From positions 496,001-560,000 of the forward strand of contig NZ_LUKE01000001.1 in NCBI RefSeq assembly GCF_001592735.1: a stretch of 64,000 nt of DNA, given 5' to 3'. Of the stretch, positions 1 through 9,521 are shown one piece after another (position 1 is the first letter of the stretch; every line of letters starts with the position of its first letter). The notes beneath the pieces were generated by a model. That model saw only the letters and a program-made list of their open reading frames with translations. It ran no database searches and was not told the origin of the DNA. This DNA is from Bdellovibrio bacteriovorus. Its GTDB lineage: Bacteria; Bdellovibrionota; Bdellovibrionia; Bdellovibrionales; Bdellovibrionaceae. The position numbers were made by a program, and so were the translations under genes.

Positions 1-419
1 GACGACACCAATAAAACTTCAAACCAAACATACAAATTAAAAAGATCACCCGTAGAAAATGCACCCAAGACACCTAATATTAAAAAATGATAGAGTGGAT
101 GATAACCACGCAATTCCGTTTTAGGCGATAAGGTCGCTAAGGACGCAATCACCCCACACAGTCCTAAGAGCGAACTGATCATTAAAAGAACGGCGCCCAA
201 TAAATCAATATGAAAAAATATACCGAATGGTTTTTCCCAATTTCCAAATTGCAAGCGCAAAGGGCCTGACTGAATAACCATGAAAAGAACATTCACACTG
301 CACAAAAATCCGATAAAAGCGCCCGTCAAAGAAATGCCACGCACCCAGCGCAAACTTCTTCCCGCAAAAAGGCAGCATAAAGCCGTCAAAAAACTAGCTA
401 AGACAGGTGTAAATATCAT
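1..419 (-). CDS. mrpD: Mrp antiporter subunit D (MrpD), N-terminal part, cut by window edge
   Basis: The reading frame starts at ATG 419-417 and runs off the left end of the window after about 139 codons. The translation is strongly hydrophobic and contains STGDLFNLYVWFEVLL near its end, typical of the proton-pumping NuoM/MrpD family in the cytoplasmic membrane. The start overlaps the mrpC stop by four bases (ATGA), so the two are translationally coupled. MrpD is expected to form a proton channel in the multi-subunit Na+/H+ antiporter. The rest of the gene and any mrpE, F and G lie outside the window. Family assignment is from the motif and operon context. Confidence 0.88.
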   Translation of the reverse strand, partial: MIFTPVLASFLTALCCLFAGRSLRWVRGISLTGAFIGFLCSVNVLFMVIQSGPLRLQFGNWEKPFGIFFHIDLLGAVLLMISSLLGLCGVIASLATLSPKTELRGYHPLYHFLILGVLGAFSTGDLFNLYVWFEVLLVS

Positions 420-709
420 GGCACCTCCTTAAGCTGATCGACGTCTTCCACTGATTCTTTCTTTCGCGCGAAGTAAGCAAAGACCAATAACAAGGTTTGT
501 AGTCCCAAACCAATTACGATGGCGGTCAAAATCAAAGCCTGTGGGAATATATCTGCCGCCTCTCCACTAGATTGTAAAAGCAAAATATTGACGGCATGGC
601 CCAACATCGAAATTCCCATGATAGTTTTAAGCCATTCTCGAGAAAGCAGTAGCCACACCCCCACTGAAAAAATCAAAGCCGCCATAAAGGTTACGAAATC
701 AATGCTCAT
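416..709 (-). CDS. mrpC: Mrp antiporter subunit C (MrpC, NuoK-like)
   Basis: A 97-residue protein with three predicted membrane segments and the NuoK/MrpC pattern, including LGHAVNILLL in the second helix and ALILTAIVIGLG in the third. Length matches the family, at roughly 100 to 115 residues. It sits between mrpA and mrpD with four-base ATGA overlaps on both sides, which fixes start and stop. It is a small integral subunit of the Mrp cation/proton antiporter. The family relation to complex I subunit NuoK is established knowledge; the role here is inferred from operon position. Confidence 0.9.
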   Translation of the reverse strand: MSIDFVTFMAALIFSVGVWLLLSREWLKTIMGISMLGHAVNILLLQSSGEAADIFPQALILTAIVIGLGLQTLLLVFAYFARKKESVEDVDQLKEVP

Positions 710-3315
710 AACCGTCGTCCCTTTAATGAAAAACTCAGTTGGCTCACAACGCCAACGACCGTGACAAACACACCAATATCAAAAATGAGCGGGGTGCCTA
801 AACCACCCTCGCCCCACCACTGAGCCGTGAAATAAGGATTTGAATAAGCCAAAGGATAAAGACCAGCCAGAAGGGCCAAGAAAATCCCGGCACCAATCCA
901 ATAAATGGGCTTGATCACTAAAATCCTCTCTGCCGACTTTGCACCATGAATTAAAGCGTAAAAGGCCAGCGCGATGGCAAAGATCAACCCACCGACAAAC
1001 CCTCCACCAGGTTGATTATGCCCACGATAAAGCACGTACAAAGAAACCAACACGAATAACGGTAAAAATATCGCCATCGCCTTTTTTATAATAATAGATT
1101 CCCGCAAACGCATCGGAACTTTTTTTTGATTCAAAAATAAAAAATACGCGCCCAACGCAACAATTCCTAAAACAGTGATTTCGCCCATCGTATCTAGCGC
1201 ACGAAAATCGACTAAAATGACATTGACCACATTTTCGCCACGACCCACGGTGGGCGCTTTTTCCATAAAAAACGGCGTGATCTGCGAAGGCACTTTTCCA
1301 TTATGGATCAAAGAACCGATACCAAGGACTGCAAAAAAAGAAATGACGGAAACCAATCCTCGACCCCACTGATAACCTCGGGACAGAACGAGCGGTTGTT
1401 GCCGTAAAAGATCAAGGACCAAAATGAATACCAATAAAGCCACGGTCTCTACTGCGATTTGAGTCATCGCCAAATCCGTGGCGGCGGCGTTAAGAAAAAT
1501 CAGTCCCACCGCGTATCCCACGATTCCTAAACCCATCACTTGGGTGAAATTTGAAGAGCTTTTCACTAATGGCACTAATCCGCAAAAGATCATCAGCATA
1601 GGGAAAATTTCAATCCAAGATCCGGTCCATCTCCAGGAATCGATCTGCAATTGAAATAGAAAATAGAAACTCACCGCAAAAACAGGCAGCAAAAGCCACA
1701 GCATGTAAACGCTTAAACGACCGTTCTGCAGCGACGACGTCAAACGACTGGCAAACTTATAAACCAGATCTATCCGATTTTTAACCGAGCGATCAAATCG
1801 CAGCCACATTTCAACGCGGGTCAGATGTCGAGCCACGGCCCAAGACAATAAAACACCCAATGCCGCCGATATAATACTAAGACCGATGCCTGCGTTAAAT
1901 CCGGTCCACATCTGCAACTTCAGATCCATCTCTTGCAAAAGAATCGAAGAAACCACCGGAATCAAAACATATTCGTTCAAAGGGCCTAAAAAGAAACTGA
2001 CGACCCAGCCAACCAACGACAGAAAAAGGGCGGGCAGCCACATCGCCACCGGAGCTTCACGCAGCACTTTTCCCGGACGTCGATCCCGCTTGAACATCAA
2101 CTTTAAAAGCCTGTAAGCCACGACGATAGAAAGAGCACTCGAGCAAACCAGCACCGCGATCAGAAGCGAGCCCGGGCCCTTTAAAAGTAAAGCAGACTGT
2201 AAAAGGTATTCCTTACCCAGAAATCCAAGACTGAACGGCAGACCAATCATTGAACCTAAAGACAAAACTATCGCGGCTGAGGTGATCGGCATTCGACGAA
2301 TTAAGTCTGTGATGCTGTAAATATCGCGGGTCCCAATCTGTTTATCTATATTTCCGACACAAAGAAAGAGACTGGCCTTATAACAGCTGTGCGCGAATAA
2401 ATAAGAAAAAAAAGATTTCCATGAATAAGAAAACGGCAATCCAATCAAAATAAACAAAGCCCCCAATGAGCTGACCGTCGTCCACGCGAAAAGCAGTTTC
2501 AGATCGGTCTTTACGAGCGAGACAAAGAGTCCCCAAATCAATGTGATGGCTCCGACAACGCACAAAGTGGTCACCCACAAAGTTTCGCCCTCAAACAAAG
2601 GCGAAAAACGGGCTAAAAGAAAAACACCTAATTTGACCATCGTCGCCGAATGCAGATAACAACTGGCCGGAGTGGGCGCCTTCATCGCATTGGGAAGCCA
2701 AAAATGCAGCGGAAATTGCGCTGACTTGGTCATGGCCGCGAAAGCGACCAATAAAATAAGAAAAGTATTATCGACAGAAAAAAGGTCTGCTTGTTGCAAA
2801 ATGACCGAAAGGGAATAACTGCCCACGCGATCGGCCATAATCAACAAAGCCGTTAAAAGGGATAAGCCCCCCGCGGTATTCACGATTAAGGCTTGGCGCG
2901 CTTTCATGCGCACATCTAAATCTTGGTATTTAAATGCAATCAATAAAAACGAACAAAGACTGGTTGCTTCCCAAAATGTAAAAAGCGCAAATACATGATC
3001 CGCCCACAAAACGCCTAGCATCGACCCGGTAAAGAAAAATAATAAGGGATAAAACTTGCGCGCATCTTCTTTAGAAAAATAAGACCCTGCATAAAGACTG
3101 ACGCAAAAACCCACGCCCATCACAATGCAGGCAAAAAAATCAGAAAGCGCGTCGCGCGGAAATTCCCAGCTTTGCTCGATGAAAGGCTTAAAAGATTCAA
3201 TAAATGCTAATGCATAGGGAACTAAGAACAAAGGCCGCCAAACCACAGGAGGCAGGCGATTCATGAAGATCGCTATAGCAGAGAAGATAAAAAATAATCC
3301 GATCCACCAAGTCAT
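706..3315 (-). CDS. mrpA: Mrp antiporter subunit A with fused MrpB domain
   Basis: An 869-residue polytopic membrane protein. Residues about 1-450 resemble NuoL/MrpA and contain the quinone-oxidoreductase-like core (FWEATSLCSFLLI, then HFWLPNAMKAPTPASCYLHSATMV without its first residues). The last 140 residues match MrpB (YVLYRGHNQPGGGFVGGL), so A and B are one polypeptide, as in many Gram-negative Mrp/Pha systems. No separate mrpB follows; mrpC begins at once with a four-base overlap. It is the first gene of the operon. No strong Shine-Dalgarno sequence is visible before ATG 3315. It likely serves pH and sodium homeostasis. Confidence 0.92.
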   Translation of the reverse strand: MTWWIGLFFIFSAIAIFMNRLPPVVWRPLFLVPYALAFIESFKPFIEQSWEFPRDALSDFFACIVMGVGFCVSLYAGSYFSKEDARKFYPLLFFFTGSMLGVLWADHVFALFTFWEATSLCSFLLIAFKYQDLDVRMKARQALIVNTAGGLSLLTALLIMADRVGSYSLSVILQQADLFSVDNTFLILLVAFAAMTKSAQFPLHFWLPNAMKAPTPASCYLHSATMVKLGVFLLARFSPLFEGETLWVTTLCVVGAITLIWGLFVSLVKTDLKLLFAWTTVSSLGALFILIGLPFSYSWKSFFSYLFAHSCYKASLFLCVGNIDKQIGTRDIYSITDLIRRMPITSAAIVLSLGSMIGLPFSLGFLGKEYLLQSALLLKGPGSLLIAVLVCSSALSIVVAYRLLKLMFKRDRRPGKVLREAPVAMWLPALFLSLVGWVVSFFLGPLNEYVLIPVVSSILLQEMDLKLQMWTGFNAGIGLSIISAALGVLLSWAVARHLTRVEMWLRFDRSVKNRIDLVYKFASRLTSSLQNGRLSVYMLWLLLPVFAVSFYFLFQLQIDSWRWTGSWIEIFPMLMIFCGLVPLVKSSSNFTQVMGLGIVGYAVGLIFLNAAATDLAMTQIAVETVALLVFILVLDLLRQQPLVLSRGYQWGRGLVSVISFFAVLGIGSLIHNGKVPSQITPFFMEKAPTVGRGENVVNVILVDFRALDTMGEITVLGIVALGAYFLFLNQKKVPMRLRESIIIKKAMAIFLPLFVLVSLYVLYRGHNQPGGGFVGGLIFAIALAFYALIHGAKSAERILVIKPIYWIGAGIFLALLAGLYPLAYSNPYFTAQWWGEGGLGTPLIFDIGVFVTVVGVVSQLSFSLKGRRL

Positions 3316-3410
3316 ATGTCATTGTCTCAAAAATCTTCAAAAAGGTCATGGCAGCTTGCAGAAAGACAATTAAAAACCCACACGCTCTGGGTATTGCGGA
3401 GCTTCAGTGG

Positions 3411-3440
3411 TATACTAAAATTAGAATTTTTTACGAGGAG
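3411..3440 (+). promoter_or_regulatory. Possible -10 box and ribosome binding site of the usp gene
   Basis: TATACT at 3411-3416 is a good -10 hexamer, but I see no convincing -35 at normal spacing. GAGGAG at 3435-3440 lies eight bases before ATG 3449 and supports that start. The 133-base gap to the divergent mrp operon must also hold the mrp promoter, which I could not identify. Confidence 0.4.
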
Positions 3441-3448
3441 AAGCTGTC

Positions 3449-4336
3449 ATGAGATCAGGACTAATGGCTTTGAATCCCAAAGCCGCAGAAAGTACGTCGT
3501 TTAAAAATTTCTGCACCCAAATCAACACCCTTCAGAAAAAAGGCCTTCTGAGCAAGGTGAATATAGTCTCACTGATCCACCCCAATTTTTTTGCGATGCC
3601 TTCAGATATTTATTTTTCGCAAAAAGAAACTTTGATGAACGAAGTAGAAAAATCTTTAGCCACAGGATTAGGACAACAAATCGCCTATAGCGATCTCACC
3701 GTGTTGGAATCGCCGTATTCAAGCTATGATGAAATGGTCGGTTTTTTATCCCAGCTCGCTTATCGACAAAGGGACAGCGTTATTATAGTTGGTATCGATC
3801 CGCAGCAAAAAGTTTACAAGTGGCTCGCGGGTGGACTGCCAGAAACGGCCGCTTTAAGTGCCCAAATTCCAATTCTTTTGGTTAAAGTCGATCAAACATG
3901 TCTTATTGATAAAGAAGAGCCCAGGGTGGTCTTAGCAGTGGATACCGAGGCCCCGCCGACCAAGAAAGCGTTGCGCAGATTCGCGCGACTCGTTCGTCCC
4001 CTAGGTACTCCGGTCGATATTTTACACGTACAAAGAAAAGCAAACTTCGTAGCGTCTTTGATCGGGGCCTCCACCGGCCCGAAAGAAAGTGAGGCGATTT
4101 TAGCAAGTACTCTCGAGGACCTTCGTTCTCTAAATTTAGATGGCAAAATCCACACGATCGAAGAAGAAGATTCGGTTGCCGCCACCATCGCGAAATTCGC
4201 AAACAACCAAGGCGCCTGGATCACGGCGACGAGTTCGCCGACTCGCGATATTCGTCATCGGTTGGTATGGGGATCTACGACGCAAAACTTGCTCGAAGAA
4301 TTATCATGTCCGTTGCTTGTATTAAGATCTTCATAA
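3449..4336 (+). CDS. Universal stress protein (UspA family)
   Basis: A soluble 295-residue protein. The second half has the UspA layout: a beta strand VVLAVDTEA near residue 155, ILHVQ, and a C-terminal LLEELSCPLLVLRSS strand. The canonical nucleotide loop GxxGxxxxxxxxxG(S/T) is only partly kept (WGSTTQNLLE), so ATP binding is uncertain. The first half (about residues 20-150) could be a diverged second Usp domain, as in tandem Usp proteins, ending with LLVKVDQT. ATG 3449 is supported by GAGGAG upstream. It is monocistronic, between divergent mrpA and convergent proS. Role in stress endurance is inferred from family. Confidence 0.8.
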   Translation: MRSGLMALNPKAAESTSFKNFCTQINTLQKKGLLSKVNIVSLIHPNFFAMPSDIYFSQKETLMNEVEKSLATGLGQQIAYSDLTVLESPYSSYDEMVGFLSQLAYRQRDSVIIVGIDPQQKVYKWLAGGLPETAALSAQIPILLVKVDQTCLIDKEEPRVVLAVDTEAPPTKKALRRFARLVRPLGTPVDILHVQRKANFVASLIGASTGPKESEAILASTLEDLRSLNLDGKIHTIEEEDSVAATIAKFANNQGAWITATSSPTRDIRHRLVWGSTTQNLLEELSCPLLVLRSS

Positions 4337-4361
4337 AAAAGCCGCGCTGTTAACGCGGCTT
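4335..4361 (-). terminator. Intrinsic terminator of proS
   Basis: The stem GCCGCG (4341-4346) pairs with CGCGGC (4354-4359), extended by AA/TT, with a seven-base loop. On the minus strand it is followed by a run of six T, so it fits termination of the proS transcript. The plus-strand side lacks a good T run but could slow transcription from usp. Confidence 0.75.
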
Positions 4362-4386
4362 GATCTGAAAGGGCGTGAAATTACCG

Positions 4387-5886
4387 TTAGTAGGATTTTG
4401 CGAAAAGCACCCATTTCGTGGCTGGTTTGCCGCTGAAGATACAGTTGCCTGAAACAGCCTCTTGATTCAAAGGTGCACAACGTGGCGTCACTTTTAGTTT
4501 GCCTAAAAGCTCATGCCCCACACCAGCTTCACACCAAGGAACCAAAGCAAAACCTGGCGCTGAACTTTCATCACCCGTGAAGTGCTTTTCAAAATCCGCA
4601 AGGCTTGTGATCTTTTTAATATTGTCGTCACGGAATTTCTTGGCTCGCTCAAGCAGTCCATCTTGGATTTCTTGCAACAAGCTGCCGATCCCTTGAACAA
4701 AGGCATCGCGGCCTTGCGAAGCTTTCTCTTTCGGACCCTTGTCGCGACGGCCCACGAAAACTTCACCTTTTGCCATATCACGAGGGCCCACTTCCACACG
4801 CACCGGCACACCTTGCTTGATGTATTGCCATGCTTTTTCACCACCGCGCATATCACGGTCGTCGATTTTTACGCGAATGCCTGATCCCACATAAGATTGA
4901 TTTTTAAGATCTTTAGCTAAGCTTTGAACGTATTCAAGCACTTGAGCTTTTTCTTCATCATTGCGGTAAATTGGGATGATCACCACATGCAATGGCGCAA
5001 TTCTTGGCGGAGCCACAAAACCATTGTCATCACTGTGGGTCATGATCAAACCACCAATAAGGCGAGTAGAAACTCCCCAAGATGTCGTCCAGGCGAATTC
5101 TTCTTTACCCTCAGCGCTCAGATATTTGATCTCTGAAGCTTTAGCAAAGTTTTGTCCTAAGAAATGCGAAGTTCCGGCCTGCAAGGCTTTACGATCTTGC
5201 ATCAAAGCTTCAATCGTATAGGTATCCACCGCGCCCGGAAATCTTTCGTCGGGCGTTTTCATGCCCTTAATCACCGGCATCGCCATATATTCTTCTGCAA
5301 ATTTTTGGTAAACGTCTAACATCTGTAAAGTTTCTTCTTGGGCTTCTTTAGCCGTAGCATGAACCGTGTGACCTTCTTGCCAAAGGAATTCGGCGGTACG
5401 CAAGAACATGCGCGTGCGCATTTCCCATCTCATGACGTTACACCATTGATTGATCAAGATGGGCAGATCACGATAGGACTTGGTCCATTTTGCAAACTGA
5501 TGACCGATGATGGTTTCACTTGTCGGACGGATGATTAAGGGCTCCTCAAGTTCTCCATCCGGAATCAACTTGCCGTTGCCATCACCTTTAAGACGGTGAT
5601 GAGTGACGACTGCACACTCCTTAGCAAAACCTTCGACGTGAGCCGCTTCTTTTTCCAAGAAACTTAAAGGAATCAAAAGAGGAAAATAAGCATTCACGTG
5701 GCCTGTATCTTTAAACATGCGATCTAAAACGGCCTGCATATTTTCCCAAACTGCGTAACCCCAAGGTTTAATCACCATACAACCACGCACCGGAGAGTTT
5801 TCAGCCATATCGGCGGCCACAATCACTTGTTGGTACCATTCAGGATAATTCTGCGCACGGGTGGGGGTAATTGCTGTATCTGCCAT
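4387..5886 (-). CDS. proS: Prolyl-tRNA synthetase, archaeal/eukaryotic-like short form
   Basis: A 499-residue class II aminoacyl-tRNA synthetase that charges tRNA-Pro. Motif 2 is seen in WCNVMRWEMRTRMFLRTAEF and motif 3 in GGLIMTHSDDNGF; the N terminus has IKPWGYAVWENMQ. The roughly 180-residue editing insertion of typical bacterial ProS is absent, and the C-terminal zinc-like domain of the archaeal type is present, so this is the ProS type 3 group. ATG 5886 is 14 bases after the ntrX stop, which suggests cotranscription with ntrY-ntrX. A terminator follows at 4335-4361. Confidence 0.95.
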   Translation of the reverse strand: MADTAITPTRAQNYPEWYQQVIVAADMAENSPVRGCMVIKPWGYAVWENMQAVLDRMFKDTGHVNAYFPLLIPLSFLEKEAAHVEGFAKECAVVTHHRLKGDGNGKLIPDGELEEPLIIRPTSETIIGHQFAKWTKSYRDLPILINQWCNVMRWEMRTRMFLRTAEFLWQEGHTVHATAKEAQEETLQMLDVYQKFAEEYMAMPVIKGMKTPDERFPGAVDTYTIEALMQDRKALQAGTSHFLGQNFAKASEIKYLSAEGKEEFAWTTSWGVSTRLIGGLIMTHSDDNGFVAPPRIAPLHVVIIPIYRNDEEKAQVLEYVQSLAKDLKNQSYVGSGIRVKIDDRDMRGGEKAWQYIKQGVPVRVEVGPRDMAKGEVFVGRRDKGPKEKASQGRDAFVQGIGSLLQEIQDGLLERAKKFRDDNIKKITSLADFEKHFTGDESSAPGFALVPWCEAGVGHELLGKLKVTPRCAPLNQEAVSGNCIFSGKPATKWVLFAKSY

Positions 5887-5900
5887 TGTCGTCTCTTTCT

Positions 5901-7271
5901 TTAGTTGTCTTTCGTATCAATTCCGTAGGCTTTGATTTTGCGATGCAAGTAACTGCGCTCTAAACCAATCACTTCGGCGGTCTTACTGATGTTGCCATGA
6001 TTTTCTGAAATTTTTCTTAATAGATATTCTTTTTCAAACTGCGCCCGTGCCTCGCGGAACGTGGACATATCTTCCATCACCATGGATTTTTCGTCAGCTG
6101 CATCCACAAGCCCCGCAAAGCGCAAATCGTGCACGTCCACGAACTCTCCCGGAGTCAGGATGTAAACGCGCTCAATAAAGTTTTTGAGTTCGCGCACGTT
6201 CCCCGGCCAAGTATAGCTGAGCATTTTTTCGATCGCTTTTTCTGAAAATGCTTTTTTAGGAATTCCACTTTCACGCGATACATTGTCAGAGAAATAAGAA
6301 ACTAACACAGGAATGTCTTCCACGTGTTCACGTAAAGCCGGAACGCGGAATGGGATCACGTTCAAACGGTAATAAAGATCTTCGCGGAAGCGGCCTTCTT
6401 TCACTTCTTTTTCAATGTCTTTGGATGAAGACGCAATCACGCGCACATCATGGTCAATATATTCAGTCCCACCCACGCGAGTGAACTTTTTAGTATCAAG
6501 GTAATTTAAAAGTTTCGCTTGAGCCGCCATATTCATTTCAGCGATTTCCGCAATGAACAAAGTACCGCCAGTAGCTAAATCTAATTTTCCTTTTTTAGCC
6601 TTATCTACACCTGGCATGGCGCCCTTTTCGATCCCGAAAATTTCAGATTCCAAAAGGTCTTCCGGAATCGCGCCACAATGAATGTCAACAAACGGACGGC
6701 TGGCGCGACTGCTCATATAGTGAATATTTTGAGCCACCAAGTTTTTACCAGAACCGGCCTCCCCTTGAATTAAAATCCAAGATTGCGTGGGCGCTACGCG
6801 GGCAATGATTTGTTTGGTTTGAATGATCGAAGGGGCTTCACCAATCAACGCAATCGACTTGCGAAGTTTGTTAAGAAGTAACGCCTTTTCTTCTTTTTGT
6901 TGCTGGAAGCTTAAAATATTAGAAACGCCGATCAGAATTTTATCCATCGACAAAGGCTTTTCAATAAAGTCCCAAGCACCAAGCTTTGTGGCCTTCACTG
7001 CGGTTTCAATCGTCCCATGGCCCGAAATCATGATAAATTCAACATTCGGAAAATCACGACGAGCTTGATTTAGAACTTCCATGCCATCGTATTTGCCCGG
7101 CATCCAAATATCCAAGAATGCGACGTCGGGTTGCACTTCTTTCAGTGCTTGCAGCCCTGACTCTCCGTCATGAGCTAAGAAAACCTGATAACCTTCATCG
7201 CGCAAAGACGCCGATAGAACATCACGAATTGGAGCCTCATCATCGATGATGAGAATTTTTGTGGAGTTCAT
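5901..7271 (-). CDS. ntrX: NtrX-like response regulator with degenerate sigma-54 AAA+ domain
   Basis: A 456-residue protein with an N-terminal receiver domain (acidic pocket DDE at 10-12, phospho-acceptor D54, K105), a central AAA+ domain (about 140-375) and a C-terminal Fis-type helix-turn-helix ending near residue 450. The AAA+ domain is altered: Walker A is GEAGSGKN, the sigma-54 contact loop GAFTGA reads GAMPGV (217-222), and the Walker B aspartate is alanine (FIAEIAEM, A241). The arginine-finger region GRFREDLYYRLN is kept. It lies 15 bases after the NtrY-like kinase gene, its likely partner. It probably binds DNA without acting as a sigma-54 ATPase; that is inference from the missing residues. 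Confidence 0.88.
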   Translation of the reverse strand: MNSTKILIIDDEAPIRDVLSASLRDEGYQVFLAHDGESGLQALKEVQPDVAFLDIWMPGKYDGMEVLNQARRDFPNVEFIMISGHGTIETAVKATKLGAWDFIEKPLSMDKILIGVSNILSFQQQKEEKALLLNKLRKSIALIGEAPSIIQTKQIIARVAPTQSWILIQGEAGSGKNLVAQNIHYMSSRASRPFVDIHCGAIPEDLLESEIFGIEKGAMPGVDKAKKGKLDLATGGTLFIAEIAEMNMAAQAKLLNYLDTKKFTRVGGTEYIDHDVRVIASSSKDIEKEVKEGRFREDLYYRLNVIPFRVPALREHVEDIPVLVSYFSDNVSRESGIPKKAFSEKAIEKMLSYTWPGNVRELKNFIERVYILTPGEFVDVHDLRFAGLVDAADEKSMVMEDMSTFREARAQFEKEYLLRKISENHGNISKTAEVIGLERSYLHRKIKAYGIDTKDN

Positions 7272-7286
7272 GGGGGACCTTTCTTG

Positions 7287-9494
7287 TTACTCGTTGTGCT
7301 CTGCGGGCTTCCAAGCGCCCACTTCGTGAACCGGCATTTCGATCACCATCTTCACCCCGTGAGGCTCATTAGGAGTCGCGCGGATGAAACCATTGTGATC
7401 TTCGATGATCCTTTTCACAATGGCTAAGCCTAGCCCAGTTCCGCCTTCTTTTGTAGAGTAGTAAGGCTCAAAAATACGACTTCGATCTGCCGCAGGAATA
7501 CCTTCCCCGTTGTCGGCCAGAGTTAAACGCACGGTTTTGATATCTCTGTCGTATTGAGTCATAACTTGAACACTGGCCTGTGGCTCTTTTGCAACAGCTG
7601 ATACCGAGTTGTCGATCAAATTCACCAGAACCCGCTTGATCTGATCGGGGTCAAATTTGAACTCAGGCACTTCCTGATCCGCATCGAATTTGAAATCCAC
7701 ATGAGGATGAGCCTGGCGATAAAGCCCTAAAGACTCTTCCACCACGGCATTTAAATTGGCCACCACCGGGCGCGCTTGAGGCAAGCGTGCAAAGTTGCTG
7801 AATTCGTTGACCAGATTTTTTAAGCCATCGACTTGTTTTACAATCATCGTCGTACATTCCGCAAAAGCCGGATCGGTGATCACGCCCCCAAATTTTCGCT
7901 GCAAGCGTTCCGCCGAAAGCTTAATCGGCGTCAGGGGATTTTTAATTTCATGAGCAATACGACGAGCCACTTCCGTCCAAGCCGCCGCACGCTGGGCATT
8001 CACAATAGGTGAAAGATCATTAAAGACTAAAACCTTACCGATATCGTGACCTTTGTCATCTTTAAGAATCGAAAGATTGATCATCAAAGGCACTGCCTCG
8101 CCTTGGATATTTAAGCGCATTTCTTTTTGAATGGATTCGATTTTATGATCCATCATGGTTTTTTGCAGTTCCGCAAAAGTGCGGAAGTATTCCAACGTCA
8201 AAAGATCACGCACCGGTTTTCCGATGTACTTATCGGGATCTAATTTTAACAATTGACCCGCATGCCGATTGATCGTCGTGACTACACCTGATTGATCAAC
8301 AGAGATCACTCCCCCGCTGACATTTTTTAAAACCGTGTCGGTGTACCGAGCGTGTTGATCAAGCTCTTCTAAGGTGTGCTCTAAAGTGCCGGTCATCGAG
8401 TTAAAACTTGAGATCAAATCGTTGATTTCTTCAGAACCAGTTTTTAGGTTTAACGGAGTATAATCACCTTCCGCCACTCGCCTTGTCGCTCTTCCCAATT
8501 GCACAATGGGAACCGCTAACTGCCTTGCCAGGTAAAATCCAAACCAAGTGGCGGCCAGCAGGATCACAAAAGTCATGAGAACCAAAATATACAGGTAAAT
8601 AGATTTCAACGGGTATTCCAGTGGATTGATATCCCGGAATTCGTCATAGGCCGTAGAGATATCATTCATCTTAGAAATCAAAGACAGCGGCAAAAAGCTA
8701 GAAACAACGATCGCCCCTTTTTCAGAACCTTCTTGCACGGGAACAATCACGCGCACCAAGTTCCCATCTCCGAATTGATGGATGATACTGGCTTCAACCT
8801 GCTGTTTGATCCCTTTCTGCAAGAACTCCAAAGACACGGCCGGAACCGTAGGAACAGTGTCGTCTTCGGCAGATACCACCGCACGCTTACCAAACAACGA
8901 AGGATAATATTCAACGGCATCAAGGCTAAACTCTTTTTGCAAGCGTTCGATTTTTGTCGCCACGTCTTTTTGGTTTTTTAAAGGACGAATGGCATCGGCA
9001 ATCTGGTGAGCAAAGTGATAGTTCTTTTTCTTGGCATTGAAATAATAAGCGTTCGTGACTTCAATCGAGCTTTTTAATACGCCCGCCATCTTAGCACTGA
9101 ACCACTTATCGAAGCTGGAGTTGATATAAAAGACCGAGATGATAAACATCAACACGGTCGGAACAAAACTGAAGGTCACAAACGCCGCAATCAGTTTTGC
9201 CTTCAGGCTGCTACCAAAAATGCGCCCCTGCCGTTCCACGAAGACTTTCACGACGTTACGGAAAATCATGAACAGCAATAATAAAAGCAGGATGATATTG
9301 AAGTTAACTAAACCAAAGAAAAAGATCGAATGAACAAAAGGAAGCTGCTGGCTGGTCGCAAACAGCCGGATCTCGAACCATGTTAAAAGACCAAATAAAA
9401 ACGACACCACAAGAACAAGTAAAATCTCGCGGCGTCGTTTTTTAAACTCCTGAGTGTCAGGAGGAAGGAATTCATCTTTGTGGGTATTTTCCAT
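7287..9494 (-). CDS. ntrY: NtrY-like membrane sensor histidine kinase
   Basis: A 735-residue kinase. The N terminus has three membrane segments before residue 125 and a fourth near 300-325, enclosing a periplasmic sensor region of about 170 residues. A HAMP domain follows (LAVPIVQLGRATRRVAEGDY), then a PAS domain (VLKNVSGGVISVDQSG), the HisKA H box AHEIKNPLTPIKLSAERLQR and an HATPase domain with N, G1 (DNGEGIP) and G2 (GGTGLGLAI) boxes. This order is that of NtrY. The downstream NtrX-like regulator is the obvious phosphotransfer partner. The ligand is unknown. Confidence 0.92.
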   Translation of the reverse strand: MENTHKDEFLPPDTQEFKKRRREILLVLVVSFLFGLLTWFEIRLFATSQQLPFVHSIFFFGLVNFNIILLLLLLFMIFRNVVKVFVERQGRIFGSSLKAKLIAAFVTFSFVPTVLMFIISVFYINSSFDKWFSAKMAGVLKSSIEVTNAYYFNAKKKNYHFAHQIADAIRPLKNQKDVATKIERLQKEFSLDAVEYYPSLFGKRAVVSAEDDTVPTVPAVSLEFLQKGIKQQVEASIIHQFGDGNLVRVIVPVQEGSEKGAIVVSSFLPLSLISKMNDISTAYDEFRDINPLEYPLKSIYLYILVLMTFVILLAATWFGFYLARQLAVPIVQLGRATRRVAEGDYTPLNLKTGSEEINDLISSFNSMTGTLEHTLEELDQHARYTDTVLKNVSGGVISVDQSGVVTTINRHAGQLLKLDPDKYIGKPVRDLLTLEYFRTFAELQKTMMDHKIESIQKEMRLNIQGEAVPLMINLSILKDDKGHDIGKVLVFNDLSPIVNAQRAAAWTEVARRIAHEIKNPLTPIKLSAERLQRKFGGVITDPAFAECTTMIVKQVDGLKNLVNEFSNFARLPQARPVVANLNAVVEESLGLYRQAHPHVDFKFDADQEVPEFKFDPDQIKRVLVNLIDNSVSAVAKEPQASVQVMTQYDRDIKTVRLTLADNGEGIPAADRSRIFEPYYSTKEGGTGLGLAIVKRIIEDHNGFIRATPNEPHGVKMVIEMPVHEVGAWKPAEHNE

Positions 9495-9521
9495 TACACC
9501 CTATGCTAGAGACTGTAGAGA

